Numbered from the stretch's first letter, positions 1-7,494 are shown. The stretch is 14,566 bases of DNA from Flemingiibacterium sp045632605 (GCA_045632605.1 JAZQXA010000003.1:1-14566); one strand, 5' to 3'. Translations and numbers: made by a program. The notes: generated by a model from the sequence alone, not told the origin.

Positions 1-2
1 AT

Positions 3-35
3 AAAAAACGCATCACACAAAATCTGTGTGATGCG
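3..35 (-). terminator. Rho-independent terminator of the pduL-nifU-like-GGGtGRT block
   Basis: A perfect 11-base-pair stem (9-19 with 25-35) with a five-base loop is followed, on the minus strand, by a run of six T residues (positions 8 to 3). It lies 28 bases past the stop codon of the GGGtGRT gene, so it closes that transcription unit. Confidence 0.9.
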
Positions 36-62
36 AATCTATTTATCGGGATAGCCCGAAAA

Positions 63-1073
63 TTACTTATTCATACCTTCCTGAACTGCAACAGCGCAAG
101 CAACGGTCATACCAACCATGGGGTTGTTACCTGCACCGATAAGACCCATCATTTCAACGTGAGCCGGAACGGAGGAAGAACCTGCGAACTGTGCGTCACC
201 GTGCATACGGCCCATTGTGTCAGTCAAGCCGTAGGAAGCAGGGCCTGCTGCCATGTTGTCGGGATGGAGTGTACGGCCTGTACCACCGCCCGATGCAACA
301 GAGAAATACTTCTTGCCGTTTTCGATAGCCCACTTCTTGTAGGTACCTGCAACGGGATGCTGGAAACGAGTCGGGTTAGTCGAGTTACCGGTGATGGAAA
401 CGTCAACACCCTCGTGACGGAGGATTGCAACACCTTCGAGAACGTCGTTAGCACCGTAGCACTTAACCTTTGCCTTGTCGCCGTTTGAGTATGCCTTCTC
501 GTAAACGACCTTGAGCTCGTCAGTGTAGAAGTCATAATCGGTTGCAACATAGGTAAAGCCGTTGATTCTCGAAATGATGAAAGCAGCATCCTTACCGAGT
601 CCGCAAAGGATAACGCGGAGAGGATCTTTTCTTACCTTGTTAGCGGTTCTTGCGATACCGATAGCACCCTCTGCTGCTGCAAAGGATTCGTGACCTGCGA
701 GGAAGCAGAAGCATTTTGTTTCTTCTCTGAGAAGCATTGCGCCGAGATTACCGTGGCCAAGACCAACCTTACGGGTGCAAGCAACAGAACCGGGTACGCA
801 GAACGCCTGAAGACCAATACCGATTGCTTCAGCAGCGTCAGCCGCATTCTTGCAGCCCTTCTTTATTGCGATAGCACAGCCGAGAGTGTAAGCCCAAGCG
901 GCATTCTCGAATGCGATAGGCTGAATGCCCTTAACGATAGCGTCAGCGTCAACGCCCTTTGCAAGGCAGATTTCTCTTGCTTCTTCAAGATCCTTGATGC
1001 CGTATTCAGCGAGGCAAGCCTCGATACCTGCAAGTCTTCTTTCCTTGCCCTCAAATTTTACATTGTTAGACAT
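63..1073 (-). CDS. GGGtGRT-family protein of unknown function
   Basis: The 336-residue protein carries the exact GGGTGRT motif (residues 262-268) that names this family (Pfam GGGtGRT). The family is common in anaerobic Firmicutes and its biochemical function is not established to my knowledge. The protein is soluble, with no signal peptide or membrane segment. It has several Cys residues (20, 36, 66, 74, 92, 99, 121, 123, 157, 205, 326), among them a CFC at 121-123. The ATG at 1073 has a close AGGAGGAG ribosome site. It starts 18 bases after the stop of the NifU-like gene and shares its terminator, so the two are co-transcribed. That pairing suggests a role tied to Fe-S cluster or metal handling, but this is inference from context only. 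Full length, with no sign of damage. Confidence 0.9.
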   Translation of the reverse strand: MSNNVKFEGKERRLAGIEACLAEYGIKDLEEAREICLAKGVDADAIVKGIQPIAFENAAWAYTLGCAIAIKKGCKNAADAAEAIGIGLQAFCVPGSVACTRKVGLGHGNLGAMLLREETKCFCFLAGHESFAAAEGAIGIARTANKVRKDPLRVILCGLGKDAAFIISRINGFTYVATDYDFYTDELKVVYEKAYSNGDKAKVKCYGANDVLEGVAILRHEGVDVSITGNSTNPTRFQHPVAGTYKKWAIENGKKYFSVASGGGTGRTLHPDNMAAGPASYGLTDTMGRMHGDAQFAGSSSVPAHVEMMGLIGAGNNPMVGMTVACAVAVQEGMNK

Positions 1074-1091
1074 ATTCGTGCTCCTCCTCTC

Positions 1092-1784
1092 TTAGTTCTT
1101 TCTGGGATCAATGTACTTAACAGCATCTTCATATCTGCCGTAAGTCTTGATGTTGGATTCATAAGCTTCCTTGGGATCAGTGCCAGCCTTGATGGCATCC
1201 ATCATCTTGCCAAGGTTAACGAACTTGTAACCGATAACTTCGTTGTCGTTGTCAAGTCCGAGCTCGAGGATATAACCCTCAGCCATTTCGAGGTAACGTA
1301 CACCCTTTTCCTTGGTTGCGAAGATAGTACCGATCTGGGAACGGAGACCCTTACCGAGGTCTTCGAGAGAAGCACCAACGGGAAGACCGTTTTCAGAGAA
1401 TGCAGTCTGCGAACGGCCGTAAGCGAGCTGCTTGAAAATCTCGCGCATTGCTACGTTGATAGCATCGCAAACGAGGTCAGTGTTGAGCGCCTCAAGGAGA
1501 GTCTTGCCCTGGAGGATTTCACCAGCCATAGCGGCGGAGTGAGTCATACCGGAGCATCCGCAGGTTTCAACGAGAGCTTCCTCGATGATACCCTCTTTTA
1601 CGTTAAGTGTCAGCTTGCACATACCCTGCTGAGGAGCGCACCAGCCGATACCGTGAGAAAGACCGGAAATGTCTTTGATTTCGTAAGCCTTCACCCATCT
1701 GCCCTCTTCGGGAATAGGTGCGGGACCGTGCTTCGGACCCTTGGCTACACAACACATCTGTTCAACTTCGTGAGTATAGTTCAT
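1092..1784 (-). CDS. NifU/IscU-like iron-sulfur cluster assembly scaffold protein
   Basis: 230 residues. The stretch around residues 74-100 (TCGCSGMTHSAAMAGEILQG, then KTLLEAL) matches the NifU/IscU N-terminal domain, where a GCG/GCS loop carries a cluster-ligand Cys and is followed by a conserved GKTLxEAL helix. Other Cys are at 11, 12, 49, 56, 75, 77 and 106. The usual ACGD motif of IscU and its HCS motif are not visible, so this is a divergent branch rather than a standard IscU. The C-terminal third (about 150-230) is an extra region not found in IscU. The start at 1784 has an AAAGGAGAT ribosome site. It is co-transcribed with the GGGtGRT gene, and both may act together in an Fe-S or metal-related process of unknown detail. 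No cysteine desulfurase (IscS/SufS) lies in the window. Confidence 0.85.
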   Translation of the reverse strand: MNYTHEVEQMCCVAKGPKHGPAPIPEEGRWVKAYEIKDISGLSHGIGWCAPQQGMCKLTLNVKEGIIEEALVETCGCSGMTHSAAMAGEILQGKTLLEALNTDLVCDAINVAMREIFKQLAYGRSQTAFSENGLPVGASLEDLGKGLRSQIGTIFATKEKGVRYLEMAEGYILELGLDNDNEVIGYKFVNLGKMMDAIKAGTDPKEAYESNIKTYGRYEDAVKYIDPRKN

Positions 1785-1811
1785 GTTTATATCTCCTTTG
1801 ATTTAATATTT

Positions 1812-1842
1812 CATATTGTTGCCATATTCGGCGGCAAATATG
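1812..1842 (-). other. Hairpin in the pduL-nifU-like gap
   Basis: In the 64-base gap between pduL and the NifU-like gene, CATATT plus TGCC on one side pairs with GGCA plus AATATG on the other, with a two-base bulge. No T run follows on the minus strand, so it is not a clear terminator. It could stabilise or separate parts of the transcript, or be chance. Confidence 0.35.
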
Positions 1843-1848
1843 TAAAAA

Positions 1849-2424
1849 TTACTTAATGATCTCGCCGTAAACTTCGCCGAAAGCGCATGCGGCATTAGCT
1901 TCATCGGTGTCGATGTGCATAGCAGCTGCAAACTTAGGGCTTACGCGGCAAACAACATCACCGAAAACAGTGGTGCGGTCTGCGCTGTCAATCTTAACCG
2001 AAACAACCTGCTTGTCCTCAACACCGAACTTTGCAGCATCGTCGGGAGTAAGATGGATGTGACGCTTTGCAACGATAACGCCCTCTGCGATATCAACTTC
2101 ACCTGCAGGGCCAACGAGCTTGCAGCCTGCAGAGCCTGCAACGTCACCGCTCTCACGAACGGGAGCATTTACGCCGAGAGTTCTTGCGTCAGTGAAAGAA
2201 ACTTCAACCTGAGTTGCGGGACGAGCCGGACCGAGGATGATAACATTAGCGATCTGCTTCTTCGGGCCAACGAGAGTTACACGCTCTTCACAAGCGAACT
2301 GACCGGGCTGGGAAAGGTCCTTCTTGTGAGTGAGGGTTGCACCCTTACCGAAAAGCACTTCGATATGCTCTGCGGAGAGGTGAACGTGTCTTGCGGATGT
2401 TTCAACAAGTACTTTGTTTTCCAT
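1849..2424 (-). CDS. pduL: Phosphate propanoyltransferase / phosphotransacetylase PduL
   Basis: 191 residues from the chosen start. PduL moves an acyl group between CoA and phosphate (propanoyl-CoA or acetyl-CoA to the acyl-phosphate). It is unrelated in fold to Pta and often replaces Pta in Clostridia. Zinc-binding motifs typical of PduL are visible: HVHLS at residues 13-17, RHIHLTPDDA at 121-130 and MHIDTDEANA at 169-178. No N-terminal microcompartment targeting extension is present and no shell genes lie nearby, so a free cytosolic enzyme making acetyl- or propanoyl-phosphate for an acetate kinase (not in the window) is likely. The ATG at 2424 is preferred over an in-frame ATG at 2472 because GAAAGGA lies nine bases before it and because the promoter -10 box (2481-2486) leaves no room for the longer form. 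Confidence 0.93.
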   Translation of the reverse strand: MENKVLVETSARHVHLSAEHIEVLFGKGATLTHKKDLSQPGQFACEERVTLVGPKKQIANVIILGPARPATQVEVSFTDARTLGVNAPVRESGDVAGSAGCKLVGPAGEVDIAEGVIVAKRHIHLTPDDAAKFGVEDKQVVSVKIDSADRTTVFGDVVCRVSPKFAAAMHIDTDEANAACAFGEVYGEIIK

Positions 2425-2480
2425 GATAATATTTCCTTTCAAAAAATTAAATTTATAACTTAATATTGCCATACAAAAAT

Positions 2481-2509
2481 ATTATACCATAAATTTCTCA
2501 AAAAGTAAA
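2481..2509 (-). promoter_or_regulatory. Sigma-A promoter for pduL
   Basis: Reading the minus strand, the -35 box TTTACT (2509-2504) and a perfect -10 box TATAAT (2486-2481) are 17 bases apart. This gives a leader of about 50 bases before the pduL ATG at 2424. It probably drives all three minus-strand genes to the terminator at 3-35. Confidence 0.7.
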
Positions 2510-2527
2510 TAATAAAAAGGTGGATTT

Positions 2528-2555
2528 TTGAGAAAACTAAAAGCGTATTTATATG
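2528..2555 (+). promoter_or_regulatory. Candidate promoter for tepA
   Basis: TTGAGA (2528-2533) and TATATG (2550-2555) are 16 bases apart, just ahead of the ATG at 2579. The match is moderate. The same TTG could instead be an upstream start codon, since AAGGTGG lies five bases before it. The two readings exclude each other in part. Confidence 0.35.
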
Positions 2556-2578
2556 AAAAACGGCGAAAGGAAGCAAAA

Positions 2579-3268
2579 ATGAACACAGAAACACAGAACA
2601 AAAGCGAGGATTCACTCGATTCTATCGAAAAGACCGGCACGGTTATTCCCGAAACAAAATCGGGTGTGCAATGTCTTACAATCATCGGACAAATCGAGGG
2701 GCATTATCTTCTCGGCGACAACGCGAAAACCACAAAATATGAGCATATCATTCCGCTTCTCTGTCAGATTGAAGAAAGCAAGGATGTCGGCGGTTTGCTG
2801 ATACTTTTAAACACCGTCGGCGGCGACGTTGAAGCCGGACTTGCAATCTCCGAAATGATAGCCGGCATGAAGAAACCCACAGTTTCAATCGTACTTGGCG
2901 GCGGACATTCGATAGGCGTACCGCTTGCGGTTGCGGCGAAGCGGTCATTTATAGTTCCGAGTGCAACAATGACGATTCATCCCGTGAGAACAAACGGACT
3001 TGTCATCGGAGTGCCGCAGAGCTTTGAAAACCTCAAAAAGATGCAGGACAGAATTACAGATTTCGTCTGCCGCAACAGCAAAATCGAAAAGAAAAAATTC
3101 ACAAAGCTTATGATGCAGACGGAAGAAATTGTCACCGACGTCGGCTCAATAATCGACGGCGAAGCAGCCGTTTCACTCGGACTTATCGATGAAGTTGGAG
3201 GACTTGCCGCCGCGCTTGATGCGCTTCATAAAATGATAAACGGTAACGCTAACCGGCAAGATTTATAA
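2579..3268 (+). CDS. tepA: ClpP-like serine peptidase, TepA/YmfB type
   Basis: 229 residues of the ClpP/crotonase fold, closest in pattern to translocation-enhancing protein TepA (YmfB) of Bacillus. It is a soluble peptidase proposed to act on signal peptides or preproteins. Seen: the oxyanion/Gly-rich strand NTVGGDVEAG (79-88), a nucleophile elbow GGGHSIG with Ser111, a His134 in TMTIHPVR, and the C-terminal GLIDEVGG (201-208). The third catalytic residue is unclear; Asp187 is nearest to the expected place. The ATG at 2579 has GAAAGGAAG before it. A TTG at 2528 with AAGGTGG would add 17 mostly basic residues and cannot be excluded. The gene diverges from pduL. In Bacillus the homologue lies near spoIIIE/ftsK; that context is absent here. 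Confidence 0.88.
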   Translation: MNTETQNKSEDSLDSIEKTGTVIPETKSGVQCLTIIGQIEGHYLLGDNAKTTKYEHIIPLLCQIEESKDVGGLLILLNTVGGDVEAGLAISEMIAGMKKPTVSIVLGGGHSIGVPLAVAAKRSFIVPSATMTIHPVRTNGLVIGVPQSFENLKKMQDRITDFVCRNSKIEKKKFTKLMMQTEEIVTDVGSIIDGEAAVSLGLIDEVGGLAAALDALHKMINGNANRQDL

Positions 3269-3380
3269 TTTCCAGTCCGAGATTTTTGGCATAAGAAACG
3301 GTGTAATCCGTACCGCCGCCCATTTCATCGGCGGCACCGTTGTTTGTTTGTTTGGCGGTGAGCGTTTGTTTTCCGCCAAC
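3249..3380 (-). pseudogene. C-terminal remnant of a SLOG/DUF1273-type protein
   Basis: Translating the minus strand from 3380 gives 43 codons before a TAG at 3251-3249. The last part reads GGGTDYTVSYAKNLGLEIIN (residues 21-40) and then LAG. In my recall this matches the C-terminal end of SLOG/DUF1273 (YoqJ-like) proteins, where a GGTxYTVxYAKxxGxxIIN segment is the last strand-helix-strand of a Rossmann-like nucleotide-binding fold. Upstream the frame is closed at once by TGA (3383-3381) and no start or N-terminal half is visible, so it is a decayed fragment. Its stop overlaps the end of tepA. Short length limits certainty. Confidence 0.5.
3297..3341 (+). terminator. Possible terminator hairpin after tepA
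   Basis: AACGGTG (3297-3303) pairs with CACCGTT (3335-3341), and CCGCCG (3313-3318) pairs with CGGCGG (3329-3334), leaving a nine-base bulge on the left arm. It is followed by GTTTGTTTGTTTGG, which is T-rich but broken by G. It overlaps the SLOG-like remnant, so the pairing could be partly chance. Confidence 0.35.
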
Positions 3381-3433
3381 TCACGTCGGCGGGGAGAGAT
3401 TTAGATTTTTTCGAAAAATCCCTCATTATCTTG

Positions 3434-3462
3434 TTTACAAGTTACGGTAAATATGCTATAAT
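3434..3462 (+). promoter_or_regulatory. Sigma-A promoter of the murD operon
   Basis: A -35 box TTTACA (3434-3439) and a perfect -10 box TATAAT (3457-3462) are separated by exactly 17 bases. Transcription would begin near 3469, giving a leader of about 150 bases before murD that is rich in palindromes. Confidence 0.8.
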
Positions 3463-3495
3463 ATAATGTATGAGTAAATTTTTATGAGATGCAGC

Positions 3496-3605
3496 GTAAA
3501 AAATTTTACGACACGAATTTTTGTCTTTGTCGGCTCCGCCGCCAATTTCGCAAGCGAAACCGACAAAAATATCGACAATTAAGGAAGTCTTTGCGATGCA
3601 AAGAC
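3496..3605 (+). repeat. Cluster of palindromes in the murD leader
   Basis: Three inverted repeats lie between the promoter and murD. The first is GTAAAA/TTTTAC (3496-3509). The second is a nested one in which TTTGTCGG (3526-3533) pairs with CCGACAAA (3560-3567) around an inner TTTCGC/GCGAAA (3546-3559). The third is a perfect eight-base stem GTCTTTGC/GCAAAGAC with a three-base loop (3587-3605). None is followed by a T run. They may be an extragenic palindromic element inserted in the leader, or an RNA structure that affects murD translation. Confidence 0.6.
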
Positions 3606-3617
3606 GCAGGTTTTATT

Positions 3618-5024
3618 ATGTCAAAACTCACCGCTTTTAAACAATATATAGCTGAAAAACACGTCGCCGTTGTCGGCATCGGTGTGTCGAATACACCGCT
3701 TATAGATTTTCTGCTTTCGTGCGGCGCAAAAATTACCGCTCGTGATATAAAAACTCGAGAAAAAATGTCAGAGCTTGCCGAAAACCTTGAAGCAAAAGGC
3801 GTAACACTCGTTCTCGGCGAAAATTATCTCGAAAATTTCACAGAAGATATAATTTTCAAAGCTCCGGGCATTCGCGGAGATTTGCCGCAGTTTGTGGATG
3901 CCGTTTCAAATGGTGCTGTCCTGACATCCGAAATGGAAGTCTTTTTTGAGCTTTGTCCGTGTAAAATTTTCGGAATTACCGGAAGCGACGGTAAAACCAC
4001 TACCACCACGCTCACATACAAAATGCTCGAGCTTGAAATGAAAAAACAAGGCTCAGATGCCCGTGTCTGGGTCGGCGGCAACATCGGAAAACCGCTTCTC
4101 CCCGAAATTGACAGCTTCAAAGAAAATGACCTCGCCGTTGTTGAACTGTCGAGCTTCCAGCTTCATATGATGAAAAAATCTCCGGCATTCGCCGCTATAA
4201 CCAACGTATCGCCCAATCACCTCAACTGGCACACCGATATGGATGAATATACCGTGTCAAAAGAGAACATTTTTCTCGGTGAGGGTAACAAGCGTGTCGT
4301 TCTGAATTACGGCTGTGGCGTAACCCGTGACATGGCGAATCTTACCTATTCAGAGGTGATATATTTCTCCGGGAATTGCACACCACCGGATGGATTTAAG
4401 GCAGTTTACGAAAAAGACGGATATATCGTTTGCCGCGACGAAAGCGGAAATATCAGCGAAATTCTCTGCAGTGCCGACATCAAGATTCCCGGCAGACACA
4501 ATGTTGAAAATTACATGACCGCCATTGCTCTGACAAGCGGATTTGTTAGTGCTGAAACAGTAAACGAAATTGCGAAAAACTTCGGCGGTGTTGAGCACAG
4601 ATGCGAATTTGTCCGCGAATATAACGGTGTCAAATACTATAACAGCTCAATCGATTCAAGCCCAACAAGAACCGAAGCCGCGCTTCGTGCTTTCCGGCAG
4701 AAGCTTATCGTAATATGCGGCGGCTACGACAAAAATATCCCTTATGAGCCGCTTGCAAATCCGCTTATCGAATGTGCTGAAAAGGTGGTTTTAGTCGGTG
4801 CAACCGCACCGAAAATAAAAGCGGCACTTATTGAATCACCTGATTATAAAGGTACACCCGAAATTATCGAATCGGACACCTTTGAAGCCGCAGTAAACGC
4901 TGCACGAACCACTGCAAAATCCGGTGATATCGTCATTCTTTCACCGGCATCCGCAAGCTTCGATATGTTCAAAAACTTCGAAGAGCGCGGAAATTATTTC
5001 AAGGATATCGTGAATGGGTTTTAA
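3618..5024 (+). CDS. murD: UDP-N-acetylmuramoyl-L-alanine--D-glutamate ligase MurD
   Basis: 468 residues. MurD adds D-glutamate to UDP-MurNAc-L-Ala with ATP in the cytosolic stage of peptidoglycan synthesis. Seen: an N-terminal Rossmann-like domain (VAVVGIGVSN, 16-25); the ATP P-loop GITGSDGKTT (119-128); NVSPNHLNWH (196-205), the Mur central-domain signature; a likely carbamylated Lys215; and the C-terminal ligase domain with GGYDKNIPYEPL and the SPASASFDMF ending motif typical of MurD. The ATG at 3618 is chosen because the protein then begins right at the family N terminus; an in-frame ATG at 3489 would add 43 unlikely Arg/Lys-rich residues. Its near ribosome site is weak (CAGG); a better AAGGA lies before a hairpin. 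It is first in an operon with a PLP enzyme and a CDF transporter, away from the usual division/cell-wall cluster. Confidence 0.95.
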   Translation: MSKLTAFKQYIAEKHVAVVGIGVSNTPLIDFLLSCGAKITARDIKTREKMSELAENLEAKGVTLVLGENYLENFTEDIIFKAPGIRGDLPQFVDAVSNGAVLTSEMEVFFELCPCKIFGITGSDGKTTTTTLTYKMLELEMKKQGSDARVWVGGNIGKPLLPEIDSFKENDLAVVELSSFQLHMMKKSPAFAAITNVSPNHLNWHTDMDEYTVSKENIFLGEGNKRVVLNYGCGVTRDMANLTYSEVIYFSGNCTPPDGFKAVYEKDGYIVCRDESGNISEILCSADIKIPGRHNVENYMTAIALTSGFVSAETVNEIAKNFGGVEHRCEFVREYNGVKYYNSSIDSSPTRTEAALRAFRQKLIVICGGYDKNIPYEPLANPLIECAEKVVLVGATAPKIKAALIESPDYKGTPEIIESDTFEAAVNAARTTAKSGDIVILSPASASFDMFKNFEERGNYFKDIVNGF

Positions 5025-5053
5025 CCTCACGAAAGGAAAGGACTTATAAAAAA

Positions 5054-6301
5054 ATGCAGAATATTGACCTTATTTCCCTCACGGCAAAGGCGGAACGTGA
5101 CCTCGCGGAGATTTTTGCGGATATCGACCGTATCTCATTTGAAAATACAAAGCGCGTGATGGATTCATTCAGAAACAACCGTGTTGATGACTCCTGCTTT
5201 GCAGGAACAAGCGGCTACGGCTACGACGACAAGGGCAGAGATACCCTCGATAAAATTTACGCCGAGGTATTCGGCGCAGAAGCGGCATTTGTGCGCCACA
5301 GCATAGTCAACGGTACGCAGGCAATTGCAATTGCACTTTACGGACTTCTCCGCCCGAATGACATCATGCTCTCCGTTACCGGAAAGCCGTATGATACACT
5401 TGAAGAAGTAATCGGCATCGCCGGCGACAAGGGCAACGGCTCACTCGCAGATTTCGGAGTTGAATATCGCCAAATTGACCTCAAAGACGGCAAAATTGAT
5501 TTCGGTGCGATAGAAAAACAGCTTAAAGACGGCGGCGAGCGCGTGAAAATCGTCTTTTTACAGCGTTCAAAAGGCTATATGAACCGTCCAACACTTACCG
5601 TTGATGAGATTGGCGAGGTTGCAAAGTTTGTAAAAGCGCGTTCGGGCGCATATGTTGTTGTCGATAACTGCTACGGCGAATTTACCGAAACGAAAGAACC
5701 GTGTGCAGTCGGAGCTGACCTCATAATGGGTTCACTTATCAAGAACCCCGGCGGCGGAATTGCCGAATCAGGCGGCTACATAGCCGGAAGCGCAAAGGCA
5801 GTTGAGCTTGCGAGCTACCGACTCACAACAGTCGGCGTGGGACTCGAATGCGGCGCATCGCTCGGAAACAACAAAAATCTTTTCAAAGGCTTTTTCTTCG
5901 CGCCGCATATCGTCGCACAGGCGATTAAAACCGCACATTTCGCCGCTTATATTTTCGAAGCTCTCGGATGTGACGTTAACCCTCGCTGGAATGAGCGCCG
6001 TGCCGATATTATTCAGGCAATCATCCTCGGCAAACCGGAACGTCTTGTCGCATTCTGCCAGGGTATTCAGAGCGGTTCACCGATTGATTCCTATGTCAGC
6101 CCCGAGCCGTGGGATATGCCGGGTTACACCGACCAAGTCATCATGGCGGCAGGCGCATTTACACAGGGTTCATCAATTGAGCTGTCCGCAGATGGCCCGA
6201 TGAGGGCACCGTACACTGCATTCATGCAGGGTGGACTCACCTATGAAAGCGGTAAGCTCGGAATCCTCGCCGCGGCAGAAAAATTACTTACTGTACTGTG
6301 A
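5054..6301 (+). CDS. Methionine gamma-lyase-family PLP enzyme ('aluminium resistance protein', YnbB type)
   Basis: 415 residues of the Met_gamma_lyase Pfam family, a fold-type I pyridoxal-phosphate branch related to cystathionine gamma-synthase/lyase enzymes. Seen: the SVTGKPYDTLEEVIGI segment (107-122), typical of this family; VVVDNCYGEF (201-210) with the PLP-binding Asp204; and SLIKNPGGGIAESGGY (227-242), where Lys230 should carry the cofactor. Members are often named for aluminium resistance because a clostridial homologue was linked to it; the true substrate is not settled. The ATG at 5054 has GAAAGGAAAGGA upstream. It starts 29 bases after murD and its TGA lies ten bases ahead of the TTG of the transporter gene, so all three are one operon. 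Length and motifs look intact. Confidence 0.92.
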   Translation: MQNIDLISLTAKAERDLAEIFADIDRISFENTKRVMDSFRNNRVDDSCFAGTSGYGYDDKGRDTLDKIYAEVFGAEAAFVRHSIVNGTQAIAIALYGLLRPNDIMLSVTGKPYDTLEEVIGIAGDKGNGSLADFGVEYRQIDLKDGKIDFGAIEKQLKDGGERVKIVFLQRSKGYMNRPTLTVDEIGEVAKFVKARSGAYVVVDNCYGEFTETKEPCAVGADLIMGSLIKNPGGGIAESGGYIAGSAKAVELASYRLTTVGVGLECGASLGNNKNLFKGFFFAPHIVAQAIKTAHFAAYIFEALGCDVNPRWNERRADIIQAIILGKPERLVAFCQGIQSGSPIDSYVSPEPWDMPGYTDQVIMAAGAFTQGSSIELSADGPMRAPYTAFMQGGLTYESGKLGILAAAEKLLTVL

Positions 6302-6311
6302 GGCGAAAAAA

Positions 6312-7487
6312 TTGAATCTTAAATTACTTTCGCTTTTTGTAAAAGACTATAAATGCAAGGAAGATGCCCGTGTTCGTGCGAAATGCGCCACAGTTTCGAG
6401 CATCGTCGGTATCGTTTCAAACATTTTCCTCTCGCTGATGAAAATTATCATCGGTATTATTTCGGGCAGTATTGCGATAAGTGCTGATGCGGTCAACAAT
6501 ATTGCCGATGCCGCTTCGTCGATAATAACGCTCGTCGGCTTTAAGCTTGCCGCAAAACCGGCCGACAAGGAGCATCCGTACGGTCACGCACGAATCGAAT
6601 ATATCACAGGGCTCATCGTGTCAATGGTAATCTGCGTCCTCGGAATAGAGTTTTTCATAAACTCGATAAATGCGCTTATTCACCCGAGCGAAACCGACTA
6701 TTCGACAGCCGCGCTCATAATTTTGGGCATTTCGGTAGTAATAAAATTCTGGCAGGGACTCTTTTACCGAGCAGTCGGAAAACATATAAGCTCCTCTGCC
6801 CTTATCGCAACATCCGCCGATAGCCGTAACGACTCGATAACAACCGCCGCCGTTCTCGTCGGTGCGCTAATTTCAAAATTCAGCGGTATCAATCTTGACG
6901 GCTGGCTCGGAATTGCCGTCGCCTGCTTCATTATAAAATCCGGCATAGAGCTTGTTATGGAAACATCCGACCCACTCCTCGGAATCGCTCCGACAGAAGA
7001 ATTTGTCATTTCAATCGGCAAGCGTATAATGAGCTACACTGATGTGCTCGGATATCACGACCTCGTGGTACATAATTACGGTCATGACCGCACGTTCGCC
7101 TCAGTTCACGTTGAAGTCGCCGCGGAGAAGGATATTTTGGAGAGCCATGACCTTATCGACAACATTGAGTTCGACTTCAAAAAAAGCGGCATACAGCTTG
7201 TCATTCATCTCGACCCGGTTGTCACAGCCGATGAGGAACTGCGTGAACTTCGCCGCGAGGTAGAGGGAATAATTCTTCTCGTTTCCGAAGAATTAAAATC
7301 TCCGCTTTCAATGCACGATTTCCGTGTCGTAAAAGGTGTAACACACACCAATCTTATTTTCGATGTTGTAGTCCCATTTGAGTGTAAACTCGGAGAATGC
7401 GATATCCGCCAGCTTATAACCGATAAGGTAAAAAGGCTTTCGCACGAATACAACACCGTCATCGAAATTGACCGAAGTTATATTTAA
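6312..7487 (+). CDS. Cation diffusion facilitator (CDF) family transporter
   Basis: 391 residues from a TTG start at 6312. CDF proteins export divalent metals (Zn, Fe, Mn, Co) from the cytosol in exchange for protons. Seen: about six membrane segments in residues 27-215; the metal site on helix 2 (SADAVNNIAD, Asp59 and Asp66); the HPYGHARIEY motif (88-97); and the helix 5 site DSRND (Asp170, Asp174), an arrangement seen in Mn-type CDFs, though the metal cannot be fixed from this. Two cytosolic domains follow: the usual dimer domain (about 230-310) and a second one (about 315-391), making it longer than the common 300 residues. GAGG overlaps the stop of the upstream gene, eight bases before TTG. 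In-frame ATGs at 6231 and 6243 lie inside that gene and would add unlikely sequence. Confidence 0.93.
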   Translation: MNLKLLSLFVKDYKCKEDARVRAKCATVSSIVGIVSNIFLSLMKIIIGIISGSIAISADAVNNIADAASSIITLVGFKLAAKPADKEHPYGHARIEYITGLIVSMVICVLGIEFFINSINALIHPSETDYSTAALIILGISVVIKFWQGLFYRAVGKHISSSALIATSADSRNDSITTAAVLVGALISKFSGINLDGWLGIAVACFIIKSGIELVMETSDPLLGIAPTEEFVISIGKRIMSYTDVLGYHDLVVHNYGHDRTFASVHVEVAAEKDILESHDLIDNIEFDFKKSGIQLVIHLDPVVTADEELRELRREVEGIILLVSEELKSPLSMHDFRVVKGVTHTNLIFDVVVPFECKLGECDIRQLITDKVKRLSHEYNTVIEIDRSYI

Positions 7488-7494
7488 AAAAGTG

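Noticed and set aside
690..1856. Long plus-strand frame of 388 codons opposite the GGGtGRT and NifU-like genes
   Set aside because: It is antisense to two well-recognised genes, spans the boundary between them and has no familiar protein pattern; codon bias of the real genes explains its openness.
1915..2463. Plus-strand frame of 182 codons opposite pduL
   Set aside because: Antisense shadow of a clear PduL gene; Cys- and Asn-rich translation with no recognisable motif.
3489..3617. N-terminal extension of murD from an upstream ATG
   Set aside because: It would add 43 Arg/Lys/Cys-rich residues encoded by palindromic leader sequence; MurD homology begins at the ATG at 3618.
6231..6311. N-terminal extension of the CDF gene from ATGs at 6231 or 6243
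   Set aside because: The extension lies inside the upstream PLP enzyme gene and is unlike CDF N termini; the TTG at 6312 has a well-placed GAGG.
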